Shown here in pieces: positions 50,795 to 59,197 of a stretch of DNA of 59,642 nt. Location: contig MGWZ01000097.1 of the NCBI GenBank assembly GCA_001801175.1, forward strand, positions 87,755 through 147,396, written 5' to 3'. Source of the DNA: Gallionellales bacterium RIFCSPLOWO2_02_FULL_57_47. Its GTDB lineage: Bacteria > Pseudomonadota > Gammaproteobacteria > Burkholderiales > Gallionellaceae. Each line of letters begins with the position of its first letter. The first letter of the stretch is position 1. The notes beneath the pieces are model-generated. The model had not been told where the DNA came from. It saw nothing but the letters and a program-made list of their open reading frames with translations, and searched no databases. A program made the translations under genes and the position numbers.

Positions 50795-51832
50795 ATGTCC
50801 AGCCTTGCCCTGACCTTGCCACGCCGCAACCCGCGCGCCTTCCTGCTGATCGCGGGCATCCTGTGGTTCCTGGTCTACAAGACGCTGGAGCCGCTGTCGC
50901 ACCTTCTGGTCGGCGCGCTGCCGGTCGAGGCGGGCAGCCATCTGTACAATGCGCTGCAATTCTTCTTCTATGACACGCCCAAGGTGTTGTTGCTGCTGGC
51001 GGGTGTCGTCATGGTGATGGGCATGGTCAATTCGTACTTCACGCCGGAGCGCACCCGTGCCCTGCTGTCCGGCAGGCATGAGGGCGTGGGCAATGTGATG
51101 GCCGCCTCGCTCGGCATCGTCACGCCGTTCTGTTCCTGCTCCGCCGTGCCGCTGTTTATCGGCTTCGTCCAGGCCGGGGTGCCGCTGGGGGTGACGTTCT
51201 CCTTCCTGATCGCCGCGCCGATGGTCAACGAGATTGCGCTGGCGCTGCTGTTCGCCCTGTTCGGCTGGAAGATCGCCCTGCTTTATCTGGTGCTCGGCCT
51301 GACGGTCGCCATCGTCGCCGGCTTCATCATCGGCAAGCTGAAGATGGAACACCATCTGGAAGACTGGGTGCGCAACATGGCGAAGACGCAGGCCACGGTC
51401 GACGCGGATGAATTGACCCTGCCGGACAGGATTCAGGCCGGGTTCGCCAGCGTGCGCGAGATCGTCGGCAAGGTGTGGCCGTATGTGCTGGCCGGTATCG
51501 CCATCGGTGCGGGCATCCACGGCTATGTGCCGCAGGACTTCATGGCCGGTTTCATGGGCAAGGACGCGTGGTGGGCGGTGCCCGCCTCGGTGCTGATCGG
51601 CGTGCCGATGTACACCAACGCCGCAGGCATCATTCCCATCGTCGAAGCGCTGCTGGCAAAAGGCGCGGCACTCGGCACCGTGCTCGCCTTCATGATGAGC
51701 GTGATCGCACTGTCGCTGCCGGAGATGGTGATCTTGCGAAAAGTGCTCAAACCCGGATTAATTGCGACGTTCATCGGCGTCGTGTCGGTGGGCATCATGC
51801 TGGTGGGTTTTGTGTTCAACGCGGTGATGTGA
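50795..51832 (+). CDS. ArsP_1/DUF318 family permease
   Basis: A 345-aa membrane protein of about eight spans with the diagnostic TPFCSCSAVPLFIGFVQAGVPLG motif near residue 110 and a second GVPMYTNAAGIIPIVEALLAKG repeat. Some members export methylarsenicals; many others are uncharacterised. The Cys-x-Cys motif and the following thiol-redox genes suggest a redox- or metal-linked substrate. A weak ribosome site (TGGAG) precedes the ATG. Confidence 0.88.
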   Translation: MSSLALTLPRRNPRAFLLIAGILWFLVYKTLEPLSHLLVGALPVEAGSHLYNALQFFFYDTPKVLLLLAGVVMVMGMVNSYFTPERTRALLSGRHEGVGNVMAASLGIVTPFCSCSAVPLFIGFVQAGVPLGVTFSFLIAAPMVNEIALALLFALFGWKIALLYLVLGLTVAIVAGFIIGKLKMEHHLEDWVRNMAKTQATVDADELTLPDRIQAGFASVREIVGKVWPYVLAGIAIGAGIHGYVPQDFMAGFMGKDAWWAVPASVLIGVPMYTNAAGIIPIVEALLAKGAALGTVLAFMMSVIALSLPEMVILRKVLKPGLIATFIGVVSVGIMLVGFVFNAVM

Positions 51833-51892
51833 AAAAATCCGTTTGCGCCACCCGGAAATTGGCGGTGTGTTGTCTGAATCAGGAGCGGCAAA

Positions 51893-52141
51893 ATGGAAGT
51901 AAATCGCATCATCAGTATCTCTGCCGGTTTCATGGTCATGTTGAGCCTGGGGCTGGCACACTGGATGGGGCAAGTTGACCTGTCGCACGCCGGCTGGCTG
52001 TGGCTGACCCTGTTCGTCGGCTTCAATGTGTTTCAAATGGGCTTTACCGGCTTCTGCCCGATGGCCAAAGGGTTGCGTCTGTTCGGTGTCAAAAATGGCA
52101 GCTGCGGCACATCGTCCGGCAACGGTAAATCGTGCTGCTGA
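51893..52141 (+). CDS. DUF2892 inner-membrane protein
   Basis: An 82-aa protein with two membrane spans (ISAGFMVMLSLGLAHWMGQ and GWLWLTLFVGFNVFQMGFTGFCPMAKGL) and a Cys-rich tail (SCGTSSGNGKSCC). It matches the YgaP-type DUF2892 membrane module found fused to rhodaneses. It is part of the permease operon. Confidence 0.88.
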   Translation: MEVNRIISISAGFMVMLSLGLAHWMGQVDLSHAGWLWLTLFVGFNVFQMGFTGFCPMAKGLRLFGVKNGSCGTSSGNGKSCC

Positions 52142-52160
52142 TTAAGCGGGGAGCAAACTT

Positions 52161-52571
52161 TTGTCACACTTGAATAACATGAGCCGCTTTTTCCTTGCGA
52201 TTGCTTTGCTGGGCAGCCTCGCCGCTTGCGGCAACGGCACGCCGGCGTCAACGTCGCCGGGCGTAAAGCTGGTGCAGAACGCTGCCGCTTCAGGGCTGCC
52301 GATCATCGTCGAATTCGGTGCCGTGGGTTGCGCCTCCTGCCGTGAAATGAAAATTGTGCTCGACAGCGTTGTTCGCCGCACCCAGGGCCGCGCCAATGTG
52401 CTGAACATCGACATCAGCAAAGACATGGATGCTGCGGATGCGTATCGCATTCAACTCATTCCGACGCAGGTGTTTTTCGATGCGCACGGGAATGAAATCG
52501 AGCGCCACATGGGCATACTGACCGAGGCCGGGGTCATCGCCCGTCTTGGCCTGAGCGACACGTCAAAATGA
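52161..52571 (+). CDS. Thioredoxin-fold lipoprotein
   Basis: 136 aa starting at TTG, chosen because GGGGAG lies 7 nt upstream whereas the ATG at 52179 has none. A lipobox LAAC is followed by a thioredoxin domain with active-site GCASC, IIVEFGAVGCASCREM and the cis-Pro segment IPTQVFFDAHG. Likely membrane-anchored in the periplasm, receiving electrons from the CcdA protein encoded next (4-bp overlap). Confidence 0.85.
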   Translation: MSHLNNMSRFFLAIALLGSLAACGNGTPASTSPGVKLVQNAAASGLPIIVEFGAVGCASCREMKIVLDSVVRRTQGRANVLNIDISKDMDAADAYRIQLIPTQVFFDAHGNEIERHMGILTEAGVIARLGLSDTSK

Positions 52572-53272
52572 GCAGCGAAACCCTGATCGCCGCCTACCCG
52601 GTGGCCGCAGCATTAACCGCCCTGCTGGCCGGGCTGGCCTTGTCGGTGTCTCCTTGCACCCTGGCATCCGTGCCGCTGGTCGTCGGCTATGTCGGTGGCT
52701 ATGGCGACGGCAGCCGCCGCCGCGCATTTTTCTACGCTGCCGCGTTCGTGCTCGGATTGTCGCTGGCCTTCACCGGGGTCGGTCTGGCGATTGCGCTTGC
52801 CGGAGCGTACTTTTTGCCGGCAAACGGGATATGGCGCAGCGTGCTGATAGCCCTGGCGCTGGTGGCGGGTGCAAGCCTGCTGTCCGGCCGCGCCCTGCCC
52901 GGCATGACCGGTGCGCAGTGTCAGACAGACAGGCCTGCGCCGGCCCAGTGGAAGGGCGTCATCGGCGCTTTTGTCACCGGCGCGTTTTCCGGTTTTGTCT
53001 TCGCGCCCTGCGCCACGCCGGTGATGGTCGGCATCCTGGCGCTGATTGGTAACCAGCAGGATGTGTTGTTCGGCACCATCCTGATGTTTCTCTACTCGCT
53101 CGGCCACGGTGCGCTGTTGCTGGCAGCAGGCAGTTCGGTCGGATTTGCCCAGTGGGTGGTGCGCTCGCGCTGGGCCGGGCGTGTCAATTGGCTGTTCACC
53201 CGGCTCGCCGGTGTGTTGCTGGTCGGCTACGCGATTTATCTTGCGGCCGAGATGGCGGGATGGTTGCGGTGA
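52568..53272 (+). CDS. CcdA/DsbD-type transmembrane thiol-disulfide transporter
   Basis: 234 aa with six hydrophobic segments and two conserved Cys motifs in equivalent helices (LALSVSPCTLASVPLV and FSGFVFAPCATPVMVG), the CcdA fold that shuttles reducing power from cytoplasmic thioredoxin to the periplasm. Translationally coupled to the upstream thioredoxin-like lipoprotein. Confidence 0.92.
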   Translation: MSSETLIAAYPVAAALTALLAGLALSVSPCTLASVPLVVGYVGGYGDGSRRRAFFYAAAFVLGLSLAFTGVGLAIALAGAYFLPANGIWRSVLIALALVAGASLLSGRALPGMTGAQCQTDRPAPAQWKGVIGAFVTGAFSGFVFAPCATPVMVGILALIGNQQDVLFGTILMFLYSLGHGALLLAAGSSVGFAQWVVRSRWAGRVNWLFTRLAGVLLVGYAIYLAAEMAGWLR

Positions 53273-53307
53273 AAGTTGCATAACGTATTTATGAAGGAGA
53301 GCGCGAA

Positions 53308-53538
53308 ATGAAAAACATCAAAGTCCTTGGCACCGGTTGCGCCAACTGCAAGACCACGATGAAGCTGATCGGGGAAATCGCCAGAGAAAAAGGAGTGGAA
53401 ATCCGGTTGGAGAAGGTCGAGCAGCTTCAGGACATCATGGCTTACGGCGTGATGTCCACGCCCGGCGTGGTGGTGGACGGCAAGGTAGTGCATGCCGGTG
53501 GCGTGCCCGGCCGCGACAAGATCGCAGGCTGGCTGTGA
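53308..53538 (+). CDS. Small thioredoxin-fold redox-active disulfide protein
   Basis: 76 aa with active-site GTGCANCKTT near the N-terminus and the cis-Pro MSTPGVVVDGKVVHAG segment, matching the 'redox-active disulfide protein 2' family that commonly accompanies ArsP-type permeases. GAAGGAGAG precedes the ATG. Cytoplasmic. Confidence 0.92.
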   Translation: MKNIKVLGTGCANCKTTMKLIGEIAREKGVEIRLEKVEQLQDIMAYGVMSTPGVVVDGKVVHAGGVPGRDKIAGWL

Positions 53539-53543
53539 ACATC

Positions 53544-53978
53544 ATGGACAGCGTCGCAGCAGCAGCTTTTCATGCGCGCCTCAAGGGGACCTTCAGCGGC
53601 ATTTTGCAGTGGCAACAGCTGGATGCGCTGTGGGACAGGATTAAAAGCGGTCAGTGGTTCTTCTACCAGGTGGGCGAGACCCTGCCGGAAAAAACGCTGA
53701 GCGGCGACGAACTCGCGGTGCGCATCGATGCGCTGAACACGCTGCTGCGCCATGACCACGACTACCACTACTGCGGTATCGTCTATGCAGATGATGTCGA
53801 GGCGCCCACGCTGGTCAAGGTCTATGACCCCAACAACCTGGGCTCTTCATGCAGCCATAACGCCACGCCCACCCCGCCGCGCTGGATACTCAGCACCGCG
53901 CAGCCGGCGCTAGTGGAGAGCTACGCTCAAATGCCCAAAAACCGGAAGCATTGGTGGCAGATGTTTAACAGGGAGTGA
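53544..53978 (+). CDS. Uncharacterised protein
   Basis: 144 aa, not recognised. It is soluble, with a helical N-terminus (AAFHARLKGTFSGILQWQQLDALWDRI), a WFFYQVGE strand, RHDHDYHYCGIVYADD with clustered His and Cys, and VKVYDPNNLGSSC. An alternative GTG start at 53535 overlaps the previous stop. It appears co-transcribed with the thiol-redox permease cluster. Confidence 0.7.
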   Translation: MDSVAAAAFHARLKGTFSGILQWQQLDALWDRIKSGQWFFYQVGETLPEKTLSGDELAVRIDALNTLLRHDHDYHYCGIVYADDVEAPTLVKVYDPNNLGSSCSHNATPTPPRWILSTAQPALVESYAQMPKNRKHWWQMFNRE

Positions 53979-54005
53979 CCGGTATGTTGAAACGCAAATC
54001 AGGAG

Positions 54006-54245
54006 ATGCACGTGGCTGAACCCATTCTTGAATCGCTGCTGACTTGTCCGGTTTGCGGCCATGCAGAAACGCTCACCATGCCTGCGGATGCCTGCCAGCC
54101 CGGTAGGATGTGGTGATAACCGCATCGTTCGCGATCGATGCGGTTCGTGCCTCACCGCATCCTACGGAGCTGTTCTTACGGCAGCGTGCCTTGCCCGCCG
54201 ATACAGATGTCACGCGCAACGGGCAAGACCGGGTGCTGCGGATAA
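54006..54245 (+). pseudogene. GDCCVxC-domain protein gene, disrupted duplicate
   Basis: The first 30 codons (EPILESLLTCPVCGHAETLTMPADAC) and the last 25 (SYGSVPCPP...TGCCG) match the intact gene at 56952-57179. The middle, including the GDCCVFC motif, has been replaced by a palindromic repeat, bringing a TGA at 54114. Upstream and downstream sequence is also duplicated. Not expected to give a functional product. Confidence 0.88.
54099..54167. repeat. Palindromic repeat inside the disrupted GDCCVxC copy
   Basis: The outer arms GGTAGGATGTGGTGA / TCACCGCATCCTACGG and inner arms ACCGCATCG / CGATGCGGT make a long imperfect hairpin of about 69 nt, MITE-like. It replaces about 67 nt of the original gene. 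Confidence 0.85.
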
Positions 54246-54273
54246 GGCGAATTGAATTTGGAGGCTTGACGCG

Positions 54274-54564
54274 ATGTGCCACGATCAGCACTATGCACAC
54301 GACGGCAGCTGTAAGGTCATGTTTGCTGCCGTGCAGCATATGCTTGGTTACGCCGCCGCCGGACTGTGGCCGGAGGCAGCTCACAACCCGCTGGACTTGT
54401 TACTTGCACCGCGCGCTGGTGCAAGCTATCCGCGCATGAGCGCGATCACGACTGAAATGGGCGGGATTGAATCCGGGTGTGCCGGGAGGATTGCCACGGG
54501 CATGAACGGAAATTTTGACCAAGTCGGCGCACGTAATCGTTCGCAGATGAGGGAGTACAACTGA
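54274..54564 (+). pseudogene. Degenerate duplicate of the His-rich membrane protein gene
   Basis: A 96-aa frame whose start (MCHDQHYAHDGSC) and upstream leader (GAATTTGGAGGCTTGACGCG) match the gene at 57208 (MSHDHHHAHGGSG). After about 25 residues similarity is lost and the membrane span is broken up. It ends at the ATG of the octaheme cytochrome. Probably a decayed copy, though it keeps an open frame and ribosome site. Confidence 0.6.
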
Positions 54565-56184
54565 ATGTATCGAATCATTTTTTCAGCAGTTCTATTCTCG
54601 TGTGCTGTGCATGCGGTTGCGGCGGATAGCGGCAGCCGCCCCACGGCGCCCACGGCCGACCACAGCAAGTTCAAGGCGCTGCAAGGGCCGTTCAAGACGG
54701 GCGAGGATGTCACGCAAGCCTGCCTGACCTGTCACACCGAGGCCGCCAAACAGGTGATGTCAACCCGCCACTGGACATGGGATTACGCCAATCCCGGTAC
54801 CGGCCAGCGCTTGGGCAAGAAGACCATGCTCAACAGCTTCTGCATCGCCGACCGCTCCAACGAGGCGTTCTGCAATGCCTGCCATGCCGGCTACGGCTGG
54901 AAAGACGACAAGTTCGATTTTACCTCGGAGAAGAACGTCGATTGTCTGGTCTGCCATAACACCGGCCAGTACGCCAAGCTCCCCGGCCTGGCCGGTCACC
55001 CCGCTTATCGGCGCATGGAATATCCGCCCGGCTCCGGCAAGTTTGTCGAGCCCGTGAATCTACCCAGGGTCGCGCAGCGCATCGGCAAGACCAGCCGCAC
55101 CACCTGCGGCGTCTGCCACTTCTATGGCGGTGGCGGTGACGGCGTGAAACATGGCGACCTCGACTCTTCGCTGAAAAATCCCCGGCGCGAGCTGGATGTG
55201 CACATGGGCACGGACGGGGGGAATTTTACCTGCGCCACATGCCATAAGACCGAGAGTCACCGAGTCGCAGGCAGCCGGGTGGCGCCGACGGCGGTCGACC
55301 CGCACGGCGCGATACTGCGCGGCGAGAAGGCCGGGCGCAACCCGGCTACCTGCCAGGCGTGTCACGGCGACCGGCCGCACCCGTCCGCTCTCGGAGCGGG
55401 CATGCTGGGGGCGTTGTCAAAGGGTGACCGTCTCAACGCACATAGCCGCACGCTGGCCTGCCAGACTTGCCACATACCGGCTTTCGCCCGTGGCGGTGTG
55501 CCGACCAAGATGGCCTGGGACTGGTCCACTGCGGGTACGCTGGACGCCAACGGCAAGCCGTTCCAGAAAAAGGACGAGCGCGGTCACGTCATCTTCGACA
55601 GCAAGAAGGGTGATTTCCGCCTCGGCGAGAACATGAAGCCCGATTATGTCTGGTTTGACGGCCGCGTGGACTACACCCTGAGAACCGACCGCATCGATCC
55701 CGCGCACCTCGTTCAGATCAATCGTTTCCATGGGACCCCTGGCGATTCCAGCGCACGTATCTGGCCGGTGAAGCGCTTCACCGGCAAGCAGCCCTACGAC
55801 CTGGAATACCTCACCCTGCTGGTGCCGCACACGGCCACCCCGGACGACACCGCCTTGTGGTTCAACTTCGACTGGCCCAAGGCGCTGGCAGCCGGCACCG
55901 CTGCGGCCGGCCAGCCGTTCAGCGGCAAGTTCGGTTTCGCCGAGACGGAGATGCTGTGGCCGATTACCCACATGGTGGCGCCCAGGGACAAGGCGCTGGG
56001 TTGCGCCGAATGCCACAGCCGCGACGGCCGCTTGCAGGGCGTGACGGGTATTTATCTGCCGGGCCGGGATCACGCGCCGTGGCTGGATCGTGCCGGCTTT
56101 ACGCTGGCTGTGCTGGCTTTACTCGGGGTGCTGAGCCATGGCGCCCTGCGCATCCTTACCCGCAACCGCCGCAAGGAGCACTGA
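54565..56184 (+). CDS. Octaheme c-type cytochrome, tetrathionate reductase (OTR) family
   Basis: 539 aa with a signal peptide (MYRIIFSAVLFSCAVHAVAA) and eight heme-binding CXXCH motifs: CLTCH, CNACH, CLVCH, CGVCH, CATCH, CQACH, CQTCH and CAECH. The family motif MSTRHWTWDYANPGTGQRLGKK is near the first heme. Unlike soluble Shewanella OTR it ends with a membrane anchor (FTLAVLALLGVLSHGALRIL). OTR proteins reduce tetrathionate, nitrite or hydroxylamine in vitro; the natural substrate is unsettled. A cytochrome b follows 1 bp later as probable quinol partner. Confidence 0.93.
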   Translation: MYRIIFSAVLFSCAVHAVAADSGSRPTAPTADHSKFKALQGPFKTGEDVTQACLTCHTEAAKQVMSTRHWTWDYANPGTGQRLGKKTMLNSFCIADRSNEAFCNACHAGYGWKDDKFDFTSEKNVDCLVCHNTGQYAKLPGLAGHPAYRRMEYPPGSGKFVEPVNLPRVAQRIGKTSRTTCGVCHFYGGGGDGVKHGDLDSSLKNPRRELDVHMGTDGGNFTCATCHKTESHRVAGSRVAPTAVDPHGAILRGEKAGRNPATCQACHGDRPHPSALGAGMLGALSKGDRLNAHSRTLACQTCHIPAFARGGVPTKMAWDWSTAGTLDANGKPFQKKDERGHVIFDSKKGDFRLGENMKPDYVWFDGRVDYTLRTDRIDPAHLVQINRFHGTPGDSSARIWPVKRFTGKQPYDLEYLTLLVPHTATPDDTALWFNFDWPKALAAGTAAAGQPFSGKFGFAETEMLWPITHMVAPRDKALGCAECHSRDGRLQGVTGIYLPGRDHAPWLDRAGFTLAVLALLGVLSHGALRILTRNRRKEH

Positions 56185-56185
56185 C

Positions 56186-56785
56186 ATGACTGAACGTCTC
56201 TATGTCTTCAAACGTTTCGAGCGCTTCTGGCACTGGGCGCAGGCCGCCCTGATCATCACCATGCTGCTCACCGGCTTCGAGATCCACGGCAGTTATCATT
56301 TGCTCGGTTTCCAGAAGGCGGTGGGCATTCATGCTTTTGCGGCCTGGGCGCTGATCACTCTGTGGGTGTTCGCCATCTTCTGGCATTTCACCACCGGCGA
56401 GTGGCGGCAATACATCCCCACGCTGAAGAACGTGGATGTCATATTTCGCTACTACGTGCTGGGCATCTTCACCGGCGCGCCGCATCCTTACCGCATTACC
56501 CAGCTGCGCAAGCACAACCCGCTGCAACGTCTGTCCTATCTGGTCATCAAGCTGTTCATCAACCCGCTGATCTGGGCCAGCGGCCTGGGTTTGCTTTATT
56601 ACCAGGCATGGCGCGACGCCGTTCCGGCAGGTCTGGACCTGGCTGCGGTGGCCATGCTGCATACTGTGATGGCCTTCGCGATGTTGATCTTCCTCATCGT
56701 GCATGTCTATCTCACCACCACCGGCCACACCCCCCTGGCGCATATTCGCGCCATGATCACGGGCTACGAAGATGTGGATGGCTGA
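56186..56785 (+). CDS. Cytochrome b561-type membrane subunit
   Basis: A 199-aa di-heme cytochrome b with four spans. Histidines sit at expected places (RFERFWHWAQAALI, VGIHAFAAWAL, IFWHFTTGEW, HTVMAFAMLIFLIVHVYL), as in hydrogenase or thiosulfate-reductase cytochrome b subunits. The ATG at 56186 has GCAAGGAG upstream. It likely links the octaheme cytochrome to the quinone pool. Confidence 0.9.
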   Translation: MTERLYVFKRFERFWHWAQAALIITMLLTGFEIHGSYHLLGFQKAVGIHAFAAWALITLWVFAIFWHFTTGEWRQYIPTLKNVDVIFRYYVLGIFTGAPHPYRITQLRKHNPLQRLSYLVIKLFINPLIWASGLGLLYYQAWRDAVPAGLDLAAVAMLHTVMAFAMLIFLIVHVYLTTTGHTPLAHIRAMITGYEDVDG

Positions 56786-56795
56786 GCTCTGGTCC

Positions 56796-56948
56796 ATGTG
56801 GCCGCGCCGCGAACTAATGGCAATGAGCGTTGTTTTGCCAGCGTCTTTACAATTGCTGCATGACAACGTCAGGAAGTTCGGCACGGTGTTCAACACCATC
56901 GTGCCGGGCACGCAATTGAGCGGCGTGCTGCGCCGCAAACAGGAGTGA
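56796..56948 (+). CDS. Possible small ORF before GDCCVxC gene
   Basis: A 50-codon frame (MWPRRELMAMSVVLPASLQL...LRRKQE) fills the gap between the cytochrome b and GDCCVxC genes. Its 3' end is partly present in the duplicated region near 53984 (MLKRKS...). No ribosome site or family was recognised. It could be non-coding. Confidence 0.3.
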   Translation: MWPRRELMAMSVVLPASLQLLHDNVRKFGTVFNTIVPGTQLSGVLRRKQE

Positions 56949-56951
56949 TAC

Positions 56952-57179
56952 ATGACTGAAACCATCCTGGAATCGTTGCTGACCTGTCCCGTTTGCGGCC
57001 ATGCCGAAATGCTGACCATGCCCACCGATGCGTGCCAATGGTTCTACGAGTGCCCAAAATGCAGGACTTTGCTGAAACCCAAGCCCGGCGACTGCTGCGT
57101 GTTCTGTTCTTACGGCAGTGTTCCCTGTCCGCCGATCCAGCAAGCAAAGGCGATCGGCAAGACCGGGTGTTGCGGATAA
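56952..57179 (+). CDS. GDCCVxC domain protein
   Basis: 75 aa, cysteine-rich: CPVCGH, ECPKCRTLL, the eponymous GDCCVFC, PCPP and the final CCG. The spacing suggests one or two zinc or Fe-S sites. Such small proteins often sit near mercury, arsenic or thiol-redox genes; function unknown. AGGAGTG lies upstream. A broken copy is at 54006-54245. Confidence 0.88.
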   Translation: MTETILESLLTCPVCGHAEMLTMPTDACQWFYECPKCRTLLKPKPGDCCVFCSYGSVPCPPIQQAKAIGKTGCCG

Positions 57180-57207
57180 AACGAATTGAATTTGGAGGTT
57201 TGACGCG

Positions 57208-57546
57208 ATGAGTCACGATCACCATCACGCACACGGCGGCAGCGGCAATATCCTGTTTTTCGCCCTCCCGTTGCTTCTCAACTTTGTGCTGATTACGGGC
57301 GCGTGGGCAGGCGGACCCTGGCATGCCGCCAGCCCGAACACGGCCGGCTGGCAGCTTATGACTCCGGATGAACGCATGGAGCACCAGCGCCGCATGCGCA
57401 GCTTTGAAAGCTATGAAGAATGCAGCGCTTATCAGACTGGACATCACGCCCGCATGGCCGAACGCGCCCTGCGCGAGGGAGTCGTCCTGGAACGCAAGGC
57501 GGAATCCGGCTGCGAACAGTTGCGGAAGCGAGAATACTTCAAGTGA
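57208..57546 (+). CDS. His-rich small membrane protein
   Basis: 112 aa with an N-terminal metal-binding-like MSHDHHHAHGG run, one membrane span (ILFFALPLLLNFVLITGAWA) and a helical tail (MEHQRRMRSFESYEECSAYQTGHH). TTTGGAGG precedes the ATG. Not assigned to a family. It lies between a Cys-rich protein and a ferric-reductase-like flavocytochrome, so a metal-handling role is plausible. Confidence 0.75.
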   Translation: MSHDHHHAHGGSGNILFFALPLLLNFVLITGAWAGGPWHAASPNTAGWQLMTPDERMEHQRRMRSFESYEECSAYQTGHHARMAERALREGVVLERKAESGCEQLRKREYFK

Positions 57547-58817
57547 CCTCGCGCCCGACTTCGGCATTGGTGCGCCGCTTTGCTGCTCCGTTGGCGGCGC
57601 TGGTGCCGCCTGTTGCTGCCGTCTGGTGGGCTTTTCCCGAGAATCTGCCGCTCTGGCGCAGCATCGCGATTGTCGCCGCATGGGCCGGTAGCGGGTTGCT
57701 GGTATCCAGCATCGTGCTGATGATGCGCGAGACCCATGTCGCCCGCCTGCTGGGCGGTCTCGAGTCCATGTATCGCTGGCATCACCGCAGCGGCATGCTG
57801 GCCTACCTGCTGCTCTTGTGCCATCCGTTGGCACTGGCGCTGGACGACTGGCTGGAGGCGCCACAGCTTGCCTGGATGTTGCTTGCTCCCTGGACGCAAT
57901 CCTGGCCGCTGTGGCTGGGCTGGGCCGCGCTGCTCCTGCTGATGTTTGGCCTGACAACCACCTTTGCCGCGCGTTTGCCCTACCGGCGCTGGCGGTTTTT
58001 TCACCTTGCCCTCGGCTTGGGGGTGCTGCTCGGTCTTGCCCATGTATATGCGCTACTGGGCGGGGCGAACATACTTCTGTTCCTGATCGTTACAACGGCC
58101 TTGGCTCTTGGGTGGCGCCTGATTGCCAGCGACGTTGGCGCTGCCGCCCATCCTTATCATGTGGTGCGTGTGGCGCACCAGCCCGGTGAAATGATCGAGG
58201 TGCTGCTTGCGCCCTATGCTTCCGCTCTTGCCGTGTCCCCCGGCCAGTTCGTTCTGGCCGCATTCGGCGATGGCCCCCATTATCGCGGCTGCGGCGAATA
58301 TCATCCCTTCACCGTGAGCGGTATTGAGGCGGACGGAGTGTTAAGGCTTGGGATCAAGGCGCTGGGACCTTGTTCGCAACGTATCCAGAACCTCGAAGCG
58401 GGTGTTCTGGTGCACTTGCAGGGGCCGTTCGGGATTTTTCTGGATGGGACCCCTTCTCGCCCCCAGCTTTGGGTGGCTGGCGGTATTGGCATTACGCCCT
58501 TCATGGCCGCGTTGCGCGCGCATCGCCGCGTCCAACCCACAACCCTGATTTATCTTTTTCGCAGCGCGGCGGATGCCGCATTTCTCGACGAACTCTCCGC
58601 GCTGGTCAGAACAGACCCGCAGTTCGAATTGCTTGCCGAGGCATCCGGCAGGGGCCTGCCCGATTTTCCCGGACTGCTGGCGAGAATCAGCCAGATCACG
58701 GAGCGCGACGTGAATATTTGCGGTCCGATGCCCATGGTCGATGCGCTGATGCCGCAATTGCGGCAGCTCGGTGTTGCCGCGGATGCCATTCATTTTGAAA
58801 GATTCGATTTTCGCTGA
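57543..58817 (+). CDS. Ferric reductase-like transmembrane flavoprotein (NOX/FRE fold)
   Basis: 424 aa starting at a GTG overlapping the previous stop. The N-terminal membrane half has paired heme-ligand histidines (MYRWHHRSGMLAYLLLLCHPLAL, RRWRFFHLALGLGVLLGLAHVY). The C-terminal half is a ferredoxin-NADP reductase module: FAD motif YHPFTVSG near residue 254, GPFGIF, the NAD(P)-binding WVAGGIGITPFMAAL near 311 and NICGPMPMVDAL. Such proteins move electrons from NAD(P)H across the membrane to metals or oxygen. A longer ATG frame upstream lies inside the previous gene. Confidence 0.9.
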   Translation: MTSRPTSALVRRFAAPLAALVPPVAAVWWAFPENLPLWRSIAIVAAWAGSGLLVSSIVLMMRETHVARLLGGLESMYRWHHRSGMLAYLLLLCHPLALALDDWLEAPQLAWMLLAPWTQSWPLWLGWAALLLLMFGLTTTFAARLPYRRWRFFHLALGLGVLLGLAHVYALLGGANILLFLIVTTALALGWRLIASDVGAAAHPYHVVRVAHQPGEMIEVLLAPYASALAVSPGQFVLAAFGDGPHYRGCGEYHPFTVSGIEADGVLRLGIKALGPCSQRIQNLEAGVLVHLQGPFGIFLDGTPSRPQLWVAGGIGITPFMAALRAHRRVQPTTLIYLFRSAADAAFLDELSALVRTDPQFELLAEASGRGLPDFPGLLARISQITERDVNICGPMPMVDALMPQLRQLGVAADAIHFERFDFR

Positions 58818-59194
58818 TGCGTAAATTATTCATTTTCTCCACGGTAACTTTCTGGCTGGTCGTGGCCGGCTTCTGGCTGGCAAATTTTTTTCTGCCGCTG
58901 GAACCGCCTTCCGCAGTTTCCACTATTGCGGAGACTGCTGATAGAAACTTTACGTTGTCGGACGTGGCCTTGCACGGCAGAGAAGATGATTGCTGGATGG
59001 CTATTGAGGTCCAAGTTTATGATATTACCGCCTATCTGCCCGACCATCCCTCCGAGCCGGAACTGGTACTGCCGTGGTGCGGCAAGGAAGCCACGCAAGC
59101 CTGGCAGACCAAAGGCAAGGGTCGCCCACACTCGCCCCGCGCCGATCAGTTGTTGGCGAAATACCGGATCGGGAAACTGGATGAGGCTCGTTAG
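58817..59194 (+). CDS. Membrane-anchored cytochrome b5-like protein
   Basis: 125 aa with an N-terminal signal anchor (LFIFSTVTFWLVVAGFWLANFFL) and a short cytochrome b5-type fold: FTLSDVALHGREDDCWMAIEVQVYDITAYLPDHP, then ATQAWQTKGKGRPHSPRADQLL with the presumed second heme ligand. The classic HPGG is replaced by HPSE. Its start overlaps the flavocytochrome stop by 1 bp. It probably faces the periplasm as an electron acceptor. Confidence 0.8.
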   Translation: MRKLFIFSTVTFWLVVAGFWLANFFLPLEPPSAVSTIAETADRNFTLSDVALHGREDDCWMAIEVQVYDITAYLPDHPSEPELVLPWCGKEATQAWQTKGKGRPHSPRADQLLAKYRIGKLDEAR

Positions 59195-59197
59195 ATA

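Noticed and set aside
54565-56184. Firm naming as tetrathionate reductase
   Set aside because: OTR-family octaheme proteins act on several nitrogen and sulfur substrates in vitro, so only the family is stated.
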